Assembly: GCF_001611675.1 (NCBI RefSeq)
Contig: NZ_CP014766.1
Location: 3,968,001-4,032,000 of the forward strand
Length of the DNA stretch: 64,000 nt
DNA from: Pontibacter akesuensis
GTDB taxonomy: Bacteria; Bacteroidota; Bacteroidia; Cytophagales; Hymenobacteraceae
Direction of reading: 5' to 3'
The number at the start of each line of letters is the position of its first letter. Position 1 is the first letter of the stretch. The notes beneath the pieces are model-generated. The model made no database searches. It was not told the origin of the DNA and saw nothing but the letters and a program-made list of their open reading frames with translations. Made by a program: the position numbers and the translations under genes. Shown here piece after piece: positions 36,323 to 45,576 of the stretch.

Positions 36323-37420
36323 TTACCTGAGAAATATCTTGAATTTACTTCCTTCCCCTACCTTACTTTCAACTTCAATTTTCCCGTGGTTGCCCTCTAC
36401 TAGTTTAGCAACCAGCCCCAAGCCTACTCCTGTCCCTTCCACTACAGTATCATTGTCCACTCTCTGGTACATTGAGAAAATCCGTTTCTTATCTTCCTCT
36501 TCTATGCCCATGCCATTGTCAGCCACCTCCAGCAGTGTGTACCCTTCGGTCAGAGACGTTTTGATGCTGATTTCAGGCTTTCTTTTTGGGGACTTATACT
36601 TGATGGCGTTTGTAATTAGGTTCTGCAGAATACTGCGGATATGCTTTGTCGGATACCTGACAAAGGGGGCCTCGGCATAGTCTTCATGGAAGACAGCCTG
36701 GGCGGTTTTAATATCATTGCTCAGTAAGAGCTTAATATCATCTACCACATCCTTGAAGGACTGGTAGGTGTAATGCTCACTCTCCTCTTGAGCGGCCCTG
36801 GCCATGTCGGTAATTACGACCTTGAACTTCAGGGCGGATTGGTGCATCAGCTCCACGATCTTTGAGATCCCGTCATCACTTACCTTGTTTTCAAGTTCAC
36901 TCTTCAGCAGCAGGGAGAGTCCCTCTATGTTGTTGATGGGGGCCTTCAGGTCGTGCGAGGCAGTATAAGCGAAGTTGTTGAGATCGGCATTCATCCTCTT
37001 GAAATCTTCTATCTTACTCTGCAACTGGTCATGCAGCTTCTTTTTCTCAGACTGGTCCTGGGTTATCTTCACATAACCTACAAACTTTCCGCTGTCATCT
37101 GTAATCTTAGTCAGCACCACAAACGCCCAGAAAAGCTCCCCGCTTTTGGGCCTTCTCCAGTTCTCCGTCTCATACCGGCCTTTTTCTTTTGCTATTGCTA
37201 TCTCCTTTTCAGGCAAATGTTTATCTCTCAGGAAACTGGGGAAAAGCATGCTGTAATTTTGGCCGATTACTTCTTCTGCTTTGTAGCCTTTCATAAGTTC
37301 ACACCCAGGGTTCCATGTAAGAATTACCCCATCCTTGTCCAACATGTAGATAGCGAAGCCTTTGACTTTGGAAACTACATTGGGAAAATAGGACTCAAGA
37401 GGTTTATCTGCCTTTGCCAT
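36323..37420 (-). CDS. PAS-domain sensor histidine kinase
   Basis: A 365-residue soluble kinase. An N-terminal PAS domain (about 15-125) contains WNPGCELMKGYKAEEVIG and YVKITQDQSEKKK. A short coiled coil leads to the HisKA box ASHDLKAPINNIEGLSLLL (His about 156), then the HATPase_c domain with N, G1 and G2 boxes (NLITNAIKYKS, DNGMGI, GTGVGLGLVAKLVEGNHG). No membrane segment and no receiver gene lies next to it, so it is an orphan kinase. Whether it belongs to the mobile element or to flanking chromosome is uncertain. Confidence 0.93.
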   Translation of the reverse strand: MAKADKPLESYFPNVVSKVKGFAIYMLDKDGVILTWNPGCELMKGYKAEEVIGQNYSMLFPSFLRDKHLPEKEIAIAKEKGRYETENWRRPKSGELFWAFVVLTKITDDSGKFVGYVKITQDQSEKKKLHDQLQSKIEDFKRMNADLNNFAYTASHDLKAPINNIEGLSLLLKSELENKVSDDGISKIVELMHQSALKFKVVITDMARAAQEESEHYTYQSFKDVVDDIKLLLSNDIKTAQAVFHEDYAEAPFVRYPTKHIRSILQNLITNAIKYKSPKRKPEISIKTSLTEGYTLLEVADNGMGIEEEDKKRIFSMYQRVDNDTVVEGTGVGLGLVAKLVEGNHGKIEVESKVGEGSKFKIFLR

Positions 37421-37559
37421 GCCGGTTGAATATTATATAGTGCGTTAATCAGGTGTGCTAATATACTTGCCTTACACAATTAGGTTAGAAGCCCATCGGT
37501 AGACCTTACTGGTGAGCTGTCTTTCTGCCGCCACTTGCTTAGGCGGTCAGGATCATTTC

Positions 37560-37646
37560 CTATAACTCATCGACTACCTCTTTCACTGATCCCCTCACAT
37601 AGGAGAGGTCAATGGCCATCCGCTTGAAGGAGGCATCAAATACACT
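37560..37646 (-). pseudogene. IS3-family orfA fragment
   Basis: The minus strand reads FDASFKRMAIDLSYVRGSV then KEVVDEL and stops. This is the start of the helix-turn-helix of an IS3-type OrfA transposase (usual continuation EVADELGI). The frame runs upstream into array A2, which is not part of any transposase, so only the fragment is real. Confidence 0.6.
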
Positions 37647-37670
37647 TCTGAAACTACCTGGCAGTGCGAT

Positions 37671-37750
37671 CGGTTGCTCCAGGTTGCCCGTGGTTGCTGT
37701 CCGTTGCCCACGGTTGCTCTGCGTTGCTCTCGGTTGCCCTTGGTTGCTCC
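37671..37750 (-). repeat. 10-bp-period GTTGC array A2 (8 units)
   Basis: GTTGC starts at 37673, 37683, 37693, 37703, 37713, 37723, 37733 and 37743, an exact 10-bp step with no slippage. Flanking bases favour GG before and C or T after. On the minus strand the word is GCAAC. Confidence 0.95.
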
Positions 37751-37896
37751 TGTCCCAGTTTTGTGGATGCAAACAGCTGCCCGAAACCGAAAACGGCTGT
37801 CGCACACCTGGTGCTGCCCCTTTCCGAAGCTGTTTCAAACGCTTTCCACCCGAAAGCAACAGAATGTTGCTACCTGTTGCCTGGAAAAAGGCCTAT

Positions 37897-37936
37897 ATAA
37901 AAGAAGGGCTCCCCGCCTGGAGAGCCCTTCTTTTAT
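37897..37936. terminator. Bidirectional terminator-like hairpin
   Basis: Perfect 15-bp stem ATAAAAGAAGGGCTC / GAGCCCTTCTTTTAT with a 10-base loop and A/T runs on both sides. No intact gene ends here now, so it may be left over from a lost gene. Confidence 0.75.
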
Positions 37937-38274
37937 GATAAGTACTTAAATACTTTTCAACTTTTAGCCGTGTCTTTGTACGCTCGCGCTTTCGCCGTGG
38001 TTGCGCAAACAGCGGAAAAACAGTGCAATTTTCCGGACCCGCTCACTCATGCGGGCAAAAAGAAAAGGGCAGCCAGCGGCCGCCCCTTCGTCATGTAATT
38101 CACCTTAACAACTGTGGTCCTATCTTGGCTAAAAGTTGAAAACCACAGCAGCCATACACGCAATCGGCGGTAATGATTCCACGTTTTCCGGAATATTTGT
38201 CGCCTCCGCGGAGAATCATACGCTTTCGCTGGAGGAGTGCAATCCGCTGGCCCCCGGCAGGACTGGGAAGCGGT

Positions 38275-38490
38275 GTTGCTTCCTTGTTGCCAACCGTGTT
38301 GCTAGTGGCAACAAAGCATTGGCAACACCGGATTTTTGCGAGTACACATCTATTCCAAGACACTTAAATACTGCCCTGAAAACCCTTTTGGCGCAGTATA
38401 GCGTGTGAAAGAGGGGAAGCACCCGCATTTTATGCGCGTTGCCGGTCCTGTTGCCATTTTGTTGCTTTCCCGCGTTGCCGCCTGTTGCTA
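38275..38490 (-). repeat. Irregular GTTGC array A7
   Basis: GTTGC starts at 38275, 38286, 38298, then 38438, 38450, 38461, 38474 and 38484, with steps of 10-13 bp. Reverse-orientation GCAAC words near 38308 and 38322 form small inverted pairs with the first group. It is a looser version of the exact arrays. Confidence 0.65.
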
Positions 38491-38595
38491 CTACTCCGCC
38501 TGAGCGAGGTAGCGGTAGCAGGTGGCCCTGCCAATACCGTGGTGCAAACTCACGAAATCCACGCCCTGCCGCTGGAATATATAGACCAGGTCGAT
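38491..38595 (-). pseudogene. C-terminal remnant of a resolvase/invertase
   Basis: The minus strand reads IDLVYIFQRQGVDFVSLHHG then IGRATCYRYLAQAE and stops. This matches the Hin-type helix-turn-helix end of small serine recombinases (IGRATVYRYL). The frame is closed by a stop directly upstream, and the catalytic domain is missing. It abuts the IS3 fragment that follows. Confidence 0.6.
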
Positions 38596-38630
38596 CTAAT
38601 ACTTTAACGCTAGGTCACAAGAGAGAAGAA

Positions 38631-38813
38631 AATTCTAAAAGGAAGCTCAAGCAGATGGCCGTGGATCTCAGCAAGAGCAGGGATCAATTCTTTAAACTGG
38701 GTATACATGCCGAGCTTACGTACCGCTGGCGCTCGGAGCACCTGGAAAAGCCGGAGGGCAGCATAACAGGCCACGGTAAGGTCAGACATATTGTAAACCG
38801 GAGTGCTAGCTAG
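38631..38813 (+). pseudogene. IS3-family orfA fragment
   Basis: RKLKQMAVDLSKSRDQFFKL then GIHAELTYRWRSEHLEKPEG is an IS3 OrfA DNA-binding segment with a few residues deleted between DQ and LGI. It lacks the true start and orfB. It points away from the orfA fragment at 37560, so the two may be ends of a destroyed composite insertion or two independent events. Confidence 0.65.
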
Positions 38814-38879
38814 CAGAAGATAAGTTACCATGATTCATCCTAATTTTTCTATATTGCCTTAGAAAGCAGACACTCCGCA

Positions 38880-41800
38880 ATGCAGCACACAGTACTACGG
38901 CCGAAGCAGGCACTAAACAAGGCATACCTCCGTAACAAGACATCACGCACTGAGATGGAGCAGTTCAAGGAGGCGCTCAGCACCCTGCTCGACAGCATCG
39001 ACTTGACCGAGAGCGAGGAGCACGTAAAGAACCACCTGCGCGACTTCCTGAAAGGCACGTTCTACGGAAAGCACGGCGTGAACACCAAAGGCAAGACGGA
39101 CCTGGTGATACACACCGGCGCCAATACCAAGAGCCCTGCCGGCGTGCTGCTGGAGGTGAAGCGGCCTACTAACAAGGCCGACATGCCTACCCGCGAGAGC
39201 CTGAACTGTAAGGCCATGCACGAGCTGGTGCTGTATTACCTGCGCGAGCGGGTGGAGCACAAGAACAACGACCTCAAGCAGCTCGCCATCACCAGCGTGC
39301 ACGAGTGGTTTGTGTTCGATGCCCTGGAGTTCGACCGCCTGTTTTACCGCAACGGCCAGCTGAGGCGGGATTTCACCGACTGGAGCCAGGGCAAGAAGTC
39401 CGGCAATAGCACCGACTTCTTCTACAAGGAGATAGCCGCGCCTTACATAGCCAAGCTGCAGGAGAGCATCACCTTCACACATTTCAACCTGAAGGATTAC
39501 GAGAAGCCGCTGCGCAACAAGGACCTGAAGGACGACGTGAAGCTGGTGGCGCTGTACAAGCTGCTCTCGCCGGCGCACCTGCTCAAGGAATCCTTCACCA
39601 ACGATGCCAACTCACTGGACCCCGGCTTTTACCTGGAGCTGCTGCACATCATCGGCCTGGAGGAGGTGAAGGAGGGTGGCCGTAAGCTGATCCAGCGCAA
39701 GGCAAAGCCCGACGGCGGCTCACTGCTGGAGGCTGCCTACCAGAAGCTAAAATCCGAGGATTTGATCAGCGGCCTGGATAACCCCTACAGCTACGGCAGC
39801 ACCCGCGAGGAGCAGCTGTTCAGCGTGGCCCTGGAGCTGTGCATCACTTGGATGAACCGCATCCTGTTCCTGAAACTGCTGGAGGCGCAGCTGGCCAGCT
39901 ACCACCACGGCGACAAGGCCTACGTGTTCATGCGCCACGATAACCTGAAGGAGTTTGACGATTTGAACGAGCTGTTCTTCGACGTGCTGGCGGAGCGGCC
40001 CGAGAACCGCAGCGCCAACGTGCGCCACAAGTATAGCCACATCCCGTACCTCAACTCTTCGCTGTTCGAGACCACGGCCCTGGAGAAACGCACGCTGCGT
40101 ATCTCCAACCTGAAGGACAACAGCCGCCTGCCGCTTTACGCCAAGACCGTGCTGCGTGACGTGTCGGGCAAGCCGCTGATCAAAAGCCAGCCCGACATGC
40201 GCACGCTGGAGTACCTGCTGCGCTTTCTGGCCAGCTACGACTTTGGGGCCGAGGGCAAGGAGGAGATACAGGAGGAGAACAAGACGCTGATCACGGCCTC
40301 GGTGCTGGGGCTGATCTTCGAGAAGATAAACGGCTACCGCGACGGCTCCTTCTACACGCCCGGCTTCATCACCATGTACATGAGCCGCGAGGCTATTAGG
40401 CGGGCCGTGGCGCGGCGCTTTGCCGAGAAGTATGGCTGGGGATCTGGTTCGGATAAAAACGGACTCACGTTCGAATCCCTGCAGCTCCACATACACCAGA
40501 ACTACAGCTTAGAAAACATAAGGGAGTACAACCAGCTCATCAACGGCATCCGGGTCTGCGACCCGGCCGTGGGCTCGGGGCACTACCTGGTGAGCGCCCT
40601 GAACGAGCTGATTGTGATAAAGCATGAGCTGAGACTGCTGCTGAGCCGGCAGGGAAAGCCGCTGCACTATGGAGGCATAGAGGTGGCTAACGACGAGCTG
40701 ATCATAACCGACCTGCACGGCGATCCTTTCAGCTACACCGTGACTGACCATGCAGACGGGCACCGCACAGTAAACCCTCAGGTGCAGGAGCTGCAGGAGG
40801 CGCTTTTCCATGAGAAGCAGACCATCATCGAGAACTGCCTGTTCGGCGTGGACATCAACCCGAACTCGGTGAAGATATGCCGCCTGCGCCTCTGGATAGA
40901 GCTGCTCAAGAACGCCTACTACCAGCAGCAGGAAACAGGCAACTACACCCAGCTGCAGACGCTTCCCAACATCGACATTAACATAAAGCAGGGCAATTCG
41001 CTGCTGAGCCGCTACCCGCTCTCGGCCGACCTGCAGGAGGCATTCGGCAAGAAGGGCCACAGCCTGCAAGCCTACCGCGAGGCGGTGCTGAAGTACAAGC
41101 ACACCAACTCCAAAGATGACAAGAAGCGGCTGGTGGCTTTCCTGGACGAGATTAAGCAGGGCTTCAGAACCTCTTTGTCTAACCGCGACCCGCTTCGCAA
41201 GGCTCTGTCCAAGATCAGGGGGGAGCTGGCCATGCTGGACAACAACATCGACCTGTTTGGCAACAAGTTTAAGAAAGAGGAGGACAGGGTTTGGGAGAAA
41301 AAGCGGTTGGTGAAGCTACTGGAGCAGAAGGAAAAAGAGGTGGAGGACATAGAGGCCAACGCCATGTTTCAGAACGCCTTTGAGTGGCGGTTTGAATTCC
41401 CGGAGGTGCTGGACGAGCAGGGTAGCTTTACTGGTTTTGATGTGGTGATCGGAAACCCGCCGTACATACGGCAGGAGGAGCTAGGCAGCTTTAAAGTATA
41501 CTTGAAGAAGGCCTATAGCACCTTTGCTGGCACCGCCGACCTGTATGTTTACTTTGTGGAGCGTGGCATAGAGCTGCTGCGCGAGGGCGGGCAGTTCAGC
41601 TACATTTTGCCTAACAAATGGATGCGCGCCGGTTACGGACAGTCGCTGCGAACCTGGCTCCAAAACCATACGTTGGTGCAGCTGCTGGACTTCGGCGATC
41701 TGCCTGTGTTTGAGGAAGCCACCACATACCCGCTCATACTTGCCGTGGCAAAGTATAAACCTGAGGCTGGCTATACTTTTGAGGCCGCCACTATAAACAC

Positions 41801-42785
41801 CCTAAAGTATGAGCAGGGGATGGAGGCATACGTGCAGCAACACAAGTATGAAGTGCAGGCCGACTTGCTGCCCGACTCCGGTTGGACACTCTCCGATAGC
41901 ACCGCACAGCAACTGCTGGAGAAGCTGAAAAACACCGGCACGCCGCTTGGCGAGTATGTGGAGGGTAAAATTTACCGTGGCGTTCTGACTGGCCTTAATG
42001 AGGCTTTTGTAATTGATGAAGCCACCAAAGATCGCCTCATTGCTGAAGACTCGCGAAGTGCAGAAATCATAAAACCATTTCTGGCTGGCCGTGATGTGAA
42101 ACGGTATCAGCCACCTAAGTCGGATAAACATCTTATACTTTTTCCTGCTGGATTCACGAAAAGTAAGATTGGTAACGCGAATGAACAAAAGGCTTGGGAG
42201 TGGATACAGCAGAACTATACTGCTGTAGCTCGATTTTTGGCCCCCTTTGCTGATAAGGCAAGAAAGCGTGCTGATAAAGGTAATTACTGGTGGGAATTGA
42301 GAGCCTGTGCATACTATGACGAGTTTGAGAAGCCAAAGATTCTTTTTCAGGAAATTGCCACTTTCAATGCTTTTGCTTGGGATGTATCAGGCGCTTATTC
42401 CAACAACAAGACTTTTATAGTTCCGGATGCTGATTTATACTTGCTTGGTCTGCTTAACTCTAAAGTAGTTTGGTACTTCATAAACCAGATTGCTTCAAAA
42501 CTTCAGGGTGGAGCTTTAGCCATGCAAACACCTTATACTTTCCAAATTCCTATAGTTTCTGATGACGAAGAATCGAAAGTAAGTATAACGCAGCTGGTGG
42601 AGCAGATACTAAGTATAAAACAAGCCGATGCCGCTGCCGACACATCAAAACTGGAGGCTAAAATAGATGTGCTGGTGTACCGCCTCTACCACCTCACCTA
42701 TGAGGAGGTGCTATTGGTAGACCCCGGCTTTGCCCTCAGCCGTGACCAATATGAGTTTGCTCCGGCCTTTGTGGCCAAAGTTTAG
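38880..42785 (+). CDS. Eco57I-like type IIG restriction-modification protein
   Basis: A 1301-residue fused nuclease and DNA methyltransferase. The N-terminal part has a PD-(D/E)xK-like nuclease pattern (TDLVIHTG about residue 75 and LLEVKRP about 92). The methyltransferase has motif I DPAVGSGHYLVSALN (about 560) and motif IV NPPYIRQEE (about 859), as in N6-adenine enzymes. The last ~350 residues should be the target-recognition region. From about 41.98 kb the DNA becomes visibly more AT-rich than the first part, which suggests exchange of the recognition module. I keep the start at 38880 because LNKAYxxxxxxxxxxEQFK matches the family N-terminus. It needs no separate subunits. Confidence 0.88.
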   Translation: MQHTVLRPKQALNKAYLRNKTSRTEMEQFKEALSTLLDSIDLTESEEHVKNHLRDFLKGTFYGKHGVNTKGKTDLVIHTGANTKSPAGVLLEVKRPTNKADMPTRESLNCKAMHELVLYYLRERVEHKNNDLKQLAITSVHEWFVFDALEFDRLFYRNGQLRRDFTDWSQGKKSGNSTDFFYKEIAAPYIAKLQESITFTHFNLKDYEKPLRNKDLKDDVKLVALYKLLSPAHLLKESFTNDANSLDPGFYLELLHIIGLEEVKEGGRKLIQRKAKPDGGSLLEAAYQKLKSEDLISGLDNPYSYGSTREEQLFSVALELCITWMNRILFLKLLEAQLASYHHGDKAYVFMRHDNLKEFDDLNELFFDVLAERPENRSANVRHKYSHIPYLNSSLFETTALEKRTLRISNLKDNSRLPLYAKTVLRDVSGKPLIKSQPDMRTLEYLLRFLASYDFGAEGKEEIQEENKTLITASVLGLIFEKINGYRDGSFYTPGFITMYMSREAIRRAVARRFAEKYGWGSGSDKNGLTFESLQLHIHQNYSLENIREYNQLINGIRVCDPAVGSGHYLVSALNELIVIKHELRLLLSRQGKPLHYGGIEVANDELIITDLHGDPFSYTVTDHADGHRTVNPQVQELQEALFHEKQTIIENCLFGVDINPNSVKICRLRLWIELLKNAYYQQQETGNYTQLQTLPNIDINIKQGNSLLSRYPLSADLQEAFGKKGHSLQAYREAVLKYKHTNSKDDKKRLVAFLDEIKQGFRTSLSNRDPLRKALSKIRGELAMLDNNIDLFGNKFKKEEDRVWEKKRLVKLLEQKEKEVEDIEANAMFQNAFEWRFEFPEVLDEQGSFTGFDVVIGNPPYIRQEELGSFKVYLKKAYSTFAGTADLYVYFVERGIELLREGGQFSYILPNKWMRAGYGQSLRTWLQNHTLVQLLDFGDLPVFEEATTYPLILAVAKYKPEAGYTFEAATINTLKYEQGMEAYVQQHKYEVQADLLPDSGWTLSDSTAQQLLEKLKNTGTPLGEYVEGKIYRGVLTGLNEAFVIDEATKDRLIAEDSRSAEIIKPFLAGRDVKRYQPPKSDKHLILFPAGFTKSKIGNANEQKAWEWIQQNYTAVARFLAPFADKARKRADKGNYWWELRACAYYDEFEKPKILFQEIATFNAFAWDVSGAYSNNKTFIVPDADLYLLGLLNSKVVWYFINQIASKLQGGALAMQTPYTFQIPIVSDDEESKVSITQLVEQILSIKQADAAADTSKLEAKIDVLVYRLYHLTYEEVLLVDPGFALSRDQYEFAPAFVAKV

Positions 42786-42973
42786 GTAACATGGCTGTGA
42801 AAAATCTATAAAATACCCAAGTAGCAGGGGCAATATGTCAGGGCAAGCTGCACCATTACATAGAAAGGGCTAAGAGCGCCGGCAAATATGCATGGCCGAA
42901 GGGTTTTGAGGAGGCCCTGTTCTTTACAGTTTTAAGCAATACACCACAAAAAAATATACAAGAACACCGTTAT
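42786..42973 (+). other. Short intergenic stretch with coding-like remnant
   Basis: A plus-strand open stretch from 42812 with no start codon reads CQGKLHHYIERAKSAGKYAW then PKGFEEALFF. It looks like protein sequence but I cannot name it. It runs on into the antisense of the next gene. Confidence 0.25.
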
Positions 42974-43984
42974 TTAAACGGTGGCCAGCAGGAAGTCGGC
43001 TATATCCAAACCCTCCTGCCTTTGCCGCTCGTTGGCAATCCGCTCCAAAAGGTCAGAAACCGTTAAGGAAACGATATTTTGTAGCTCCTGCGCTTTCTGG
43101 CGCCACTTCTCGTAACCTCCTAAATCCGGGAAGAGCGTGACGTCCCTGCCCTGGAGCACACTGCACCGCTCCGCCGTCAACATAAAGAGGCCGCCCAACG
43201 CCAGCCATATGTACCTTGGCAGCATCAATGAGCAGATAATGGCCGTCTTCTCGCTCTCCACCACGGCCACCGGCTTTTTGGGGAACTGCCGCAGCAGGTG
43301 CTCTCCGAACAGGCACTGCCTGAGGCAGTAATCCTCCTGCTTAAGATGCCGGTGCGCCCAATCGATGTGGTCATACGGCTTCTTGACCCTTTTGCCCGTA
43401 ATCTTGTTGTAGAGCATGATCTTTCCCGTCCTGATTTTTCCCTGTTGGTCGATCTGCCAAAAAACCGTGGCCCCGGGCCACCTTTTGGAGGTGCCGATAT
43501 GGTATAGCGAGACAAGTTTTTCGGCTGTTTCTACTCCTAGCTTGCTTATGAGATACTGCACAAAGTTATTCTGCCCGTAGTGCCTGCGGCTTTCCTGCAG
43601 CACCTCCAACGGCACGCAGGAGGGCTGTTGCGCTTTGTTGCTTTGCGCAGACAGCGAAGCAACAAAGTGTTGCCCGTTGTTGCCACTAGATGGTTTCTGG
43701 TGTTGCCGACCTCTGACAGCCATGTTGCTTTTTGGCAACCGGTCTGTTGCCCCGGTGTTGCCGCTCTCGGCAAGCCACGGGTTATCCTCATAGAACTGCC
43801 TCGGCGAGTAGCTATAGCCGCACTTGCTCTGCCTGTTGCAGCTCCCCACCGTCTCGTGCACGTAATTGCCCGTGTCGGTGTCTATGTAGCGCGTGAACTC
43901 CCTTTTCTTTCCGCAGCCGGGGCAAGCGTGGCGTGTGTTCCGGCCGCTGCCGTAGGGCTCAAGGATGTATCTGTACCGGCTCAT
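42974..43984 (-). CDS. DUF6371 / toprim-like primase protein
   Basis: A 336-residue protein. The N-terminus has a CHC2-like zinc ribbon: HACPGCGKKREFTRYIDT and GSCNRQSKCGYSY. The C-terminal half has a toprim-like core (KKPVAVVESEKTAIICSL, then LFPDLGGYEKWRQKA). This is the layout of DUF6371 proteins, which I read as primase-related. The middle (about 75-120) is encoded by array A6 and is Gln/Asn/Ser-rich. I took the ATG at 43984; the longer frame would translate the 27-bp inverted repeat. It follows the DUF3987 gene, and the two probably act in element replication. Confidence 0.75.
   Translation of the reverse strand: MSRYRYILEPYGSGRNTRHACPGCGKKREFTRYIDTDTGNYVHETVGSCNRQSKCGYSYSPRQFYEDNPWLAESGNTGATDRLPKSNMAVRGRQHQKPSSGNNGQHFVASLSAQSNKAQQPSCVPLEVLQESRRHYGQNNFVQYLISKLGVETAEKLVSLYHIGTSKRWPGATVFWQIDQQGKIRTGKIMLYNKITGKRVKKPYDHIDWAHRHLKQEDYCLRQCLFGEHLLRQFPKKPVAVVESEKTAIICSLMLPRYIWLALGGLFMLTAERCSVLQGRDVTLFPDLGGYEKWRQKAQELQNIVSLTVSDLLERIANERQRQEGLDIADFLLATV
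43627..43761 (-). repeat. GTTGC array A6 inside the primase-like gene
   Basis: GTTGC starts at 43627, 43637, 43669, 43679, 43702, 43724, 43746 and 43757. Steps are 10, 32, 10, 23, 22, 22 and 11, all near multiples of 10.5. In the coding (minus) sense the word is GCAAC. One opposite word lies at 43734. Confidence 0.75.
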
Positions 43985-44009
43985 TGCTTGTTTTCCTCTG
44001 CTTTGCCCG

Positions 44010-44071
44010 TTGCATTTCTTGCACTTTGTGCACTTTACTCCTGCAAAGTGCACAAAGTGCAAGAAATGCAA
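44010..44071. repeat. Perfect 27-bp inverted repeat
   Basis: Arms 44010-44036 and 44045-44071 are exact complements around an 8-base spacer. Each arm contains the words TGCACTTTGTGCACTTT, so the arm itself has an internal repeat of GTGCAC-type half sites. It fills the gap between the DUF3987 stop (44077) and the DUF6371 start (43984). There is no T-run after it. Candidate roles are an operator, an RNA hairpin controlling the second gene, or a replication/transfer origin structure. Confidence 0.95.
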
Positions 44072-44076
44072 TGTTG

Positions 44077-45516
44077 TTAAAGCTGCTTTTCATACTGCCC
44101 GTGGCTTACCTTGGTGAAGAGCGTCTTCTCCGACAGGAACTTCTTGAACGTCCGTTCAGGCATTCCGTGCCGCTCGGCCGCAAGCAGTCCCTCGGCCGTG
44201 GTGAAGTGCTGCGGCAGCTGCGCGTAAAGGTTTCGCTGCCCCTGGCTGTAGCGGTCGAGCGGGTCCTCGTTGCGCACGATGCGCTGCACCACCCTTGCCG
44301 TGGCGCGGAAGTACTCGGCCAGCAGTATGGCCCCCTCCACGGCCTTCAGCTCTATCGCCTCCTTCCCGTCCTCGTTGCAGGCCCAGGCCATCAGCTGCAA
44401 CACCAGCGCGAAGCGGATGGCGTAGGACTCCAGCTTCGTGTAGACGCCCTGCAGTGCCTCGCTCTCGGCTGCGTTGCAGAGATCCGTGTTCACCGCCTGC
44501 CACTCCTGCAGCCTTGCCCAGGCGGCGGGGGAGAAGCGCAGCTGGCGCGGCACGGGCGTATCCCACTCGTCCTTCTCCAGCCTCAGGTCCGTCAGAAACG
44601 AGATGCACTTTTCCCAGTTGTAGGCGTGGGCCGCGTCGAGGGTGAGATCGCTCCACCTTTCCTTGCGTACCTGCTGGGGCATGGCGAAGAGGAACCTGTC
44701 TATAAAGCCGTTGTCGGACTTGCCGTCCCTGGCCAGCTGCAGCAGTACCCCATTCTGGATCGTTCCGACTATGGGGATGAAGGGCCGCTTGATGCGCAGC
44801 GAGATGCGCGAGAGGCGGTCCACGCTCACGGTCTTGCCGCTCCAGGCGCTGAGCCAGAACTCCACGTCGCCGCCACTTGTGTAGCGGTTGAGGTTCTTGA
44901 TGAAGCCGGCCAGCTCGTCGGCCACCACGCACACGCCCCTGGGGTTGTGGCTGTGCGCCTCGGTCAAGGCCTCCTGGGTGAAGTCCGACACCAGGTTCTT
45001 GCTTAGCACCGGCTTCTCGATTTCCTCCGCCGCAGGATCACGCTGCTTGCGGCTCATGCCCTGCAGCATGTCGTACTCCTTCCGCTCCTGGGCGTAGCGG
45101 TGGTAGGACTCGTCGTCGCGCTTTGCCAGGGGTGCGAAGGCAAAGGTGAGCGGATGGCTCTTGTTCGAGCCGGGCGGGGCCACGAGCGCAGCGTACAGCA
45201 CGGCGCCCTCCTGCCATCCCGGCATCACATAGGCCGTGTGCGTGTTGCCGATGGCCGTGGCCGCCGCAGTGAGCATGGAGGTGGCGATGAAGTCCAGCGG
45301 GAAGCGCAGGCTCTCGTTGGTGGCGCGGATGATCCGCTGCACGGCCTGCGGGAAGGCCTGCACCGGGAACGGGTTTGCCGCCGGGCTCTTAGCTTTTGAT
45401 GCCGCGGGTGCGGGCTCCTTTCGCAGCTCCTCTAGGATAAGGTCCGCCTGCGTGAAATCGGGCGTCAGCGTGTCCGGCTGCGCCTGTGTGTCTTGTTGTG
45501 GTTGCTCCATTTGCAT
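44077..45516 (-). CDS. DUF3987 protein (primase-helicase-like)
   Basis: A 479-residue protein of the DUF3987 family, common on Bacteroidota mobile elements and prophages. A P-loop-like segment APPGSNKSHPL (about residue 113) is followed by a Walker-B-like GVCVVADELAGFIKNL and a sensor-like PFIPIVGTIQNGVLLQL. The N-terminal ~45 residues are Gln/Pro/Ala-rich and probably disordered. The pattern suggests a RecA/AAA-type ATPase used in replication. It is transcribed leftward ahead of the DUF6371 gene. Confidence 0.8.
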   Translation of the reverse strand: MQMEQPQQDTQAQPDTLTPDFTQADLILEELRKEPAPAASKAKSPAANPFPVQAFPQAVQRIIRATNESLRFPLDFIATSMLTAAATAIGNTHTAYVMPGWQEGAVLYAALVAPPGSNKSHPLTFAFAPLAKRDDESYHRYAQERKEYDMLQGMSRKQRDPAAEEIEKPVLSKNLVSDFTQEALTEAHSHNPRGVCVVADELAGFIKNLNRYTSGGDVEFWLSAWSGKTVSVDRLSRISLRIKRPFIPIVGTIQNGVLLQLARDGKSDNGFIDRFLFAMPQQVRKERWSDLTLDAAHAYNWEKCISFLTDLRLEKDEWDTPVPRQLRFSPAAWARLQEWQAVNTDLCNAAESEALQGVYTKLESYAIRFALVLQLMAWACNEDGKEAIELKAVEGAILLAEYFRATARVVQRIVRNEDPLDRYSQGQRNLYAQLPQHFTTAEGLLAAERHGMPERTFKKFLSEKTLFTKVSHGQYEKQL

Positions 45517-45576
45517 CGGTGTATTTGGGTGAACGATCGATGCAAAACAAGCGGGTTTTAGTCGGAAAAGCGTGCC

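Larger units (their letters stand above)
37421..38879. other. Scar region: IS3 and resolvase remnants, arrays A2 and A7
   Basis: About 1.45 kb without an intact gene. It holds two opposed IS3 orfA fragments, a resolvase C-terminal fragment, a terminator-like stem (37897-37936) and two GTTGC arrays. This is the most rearranged part of the proposed element. Confidence 0.75.

Noticed and set aside
43933-45006. 357-codon plus-strand frame
   Set aside because: Antisense to the DUF3987 and DUF6371 genes; no recognisable protein features.
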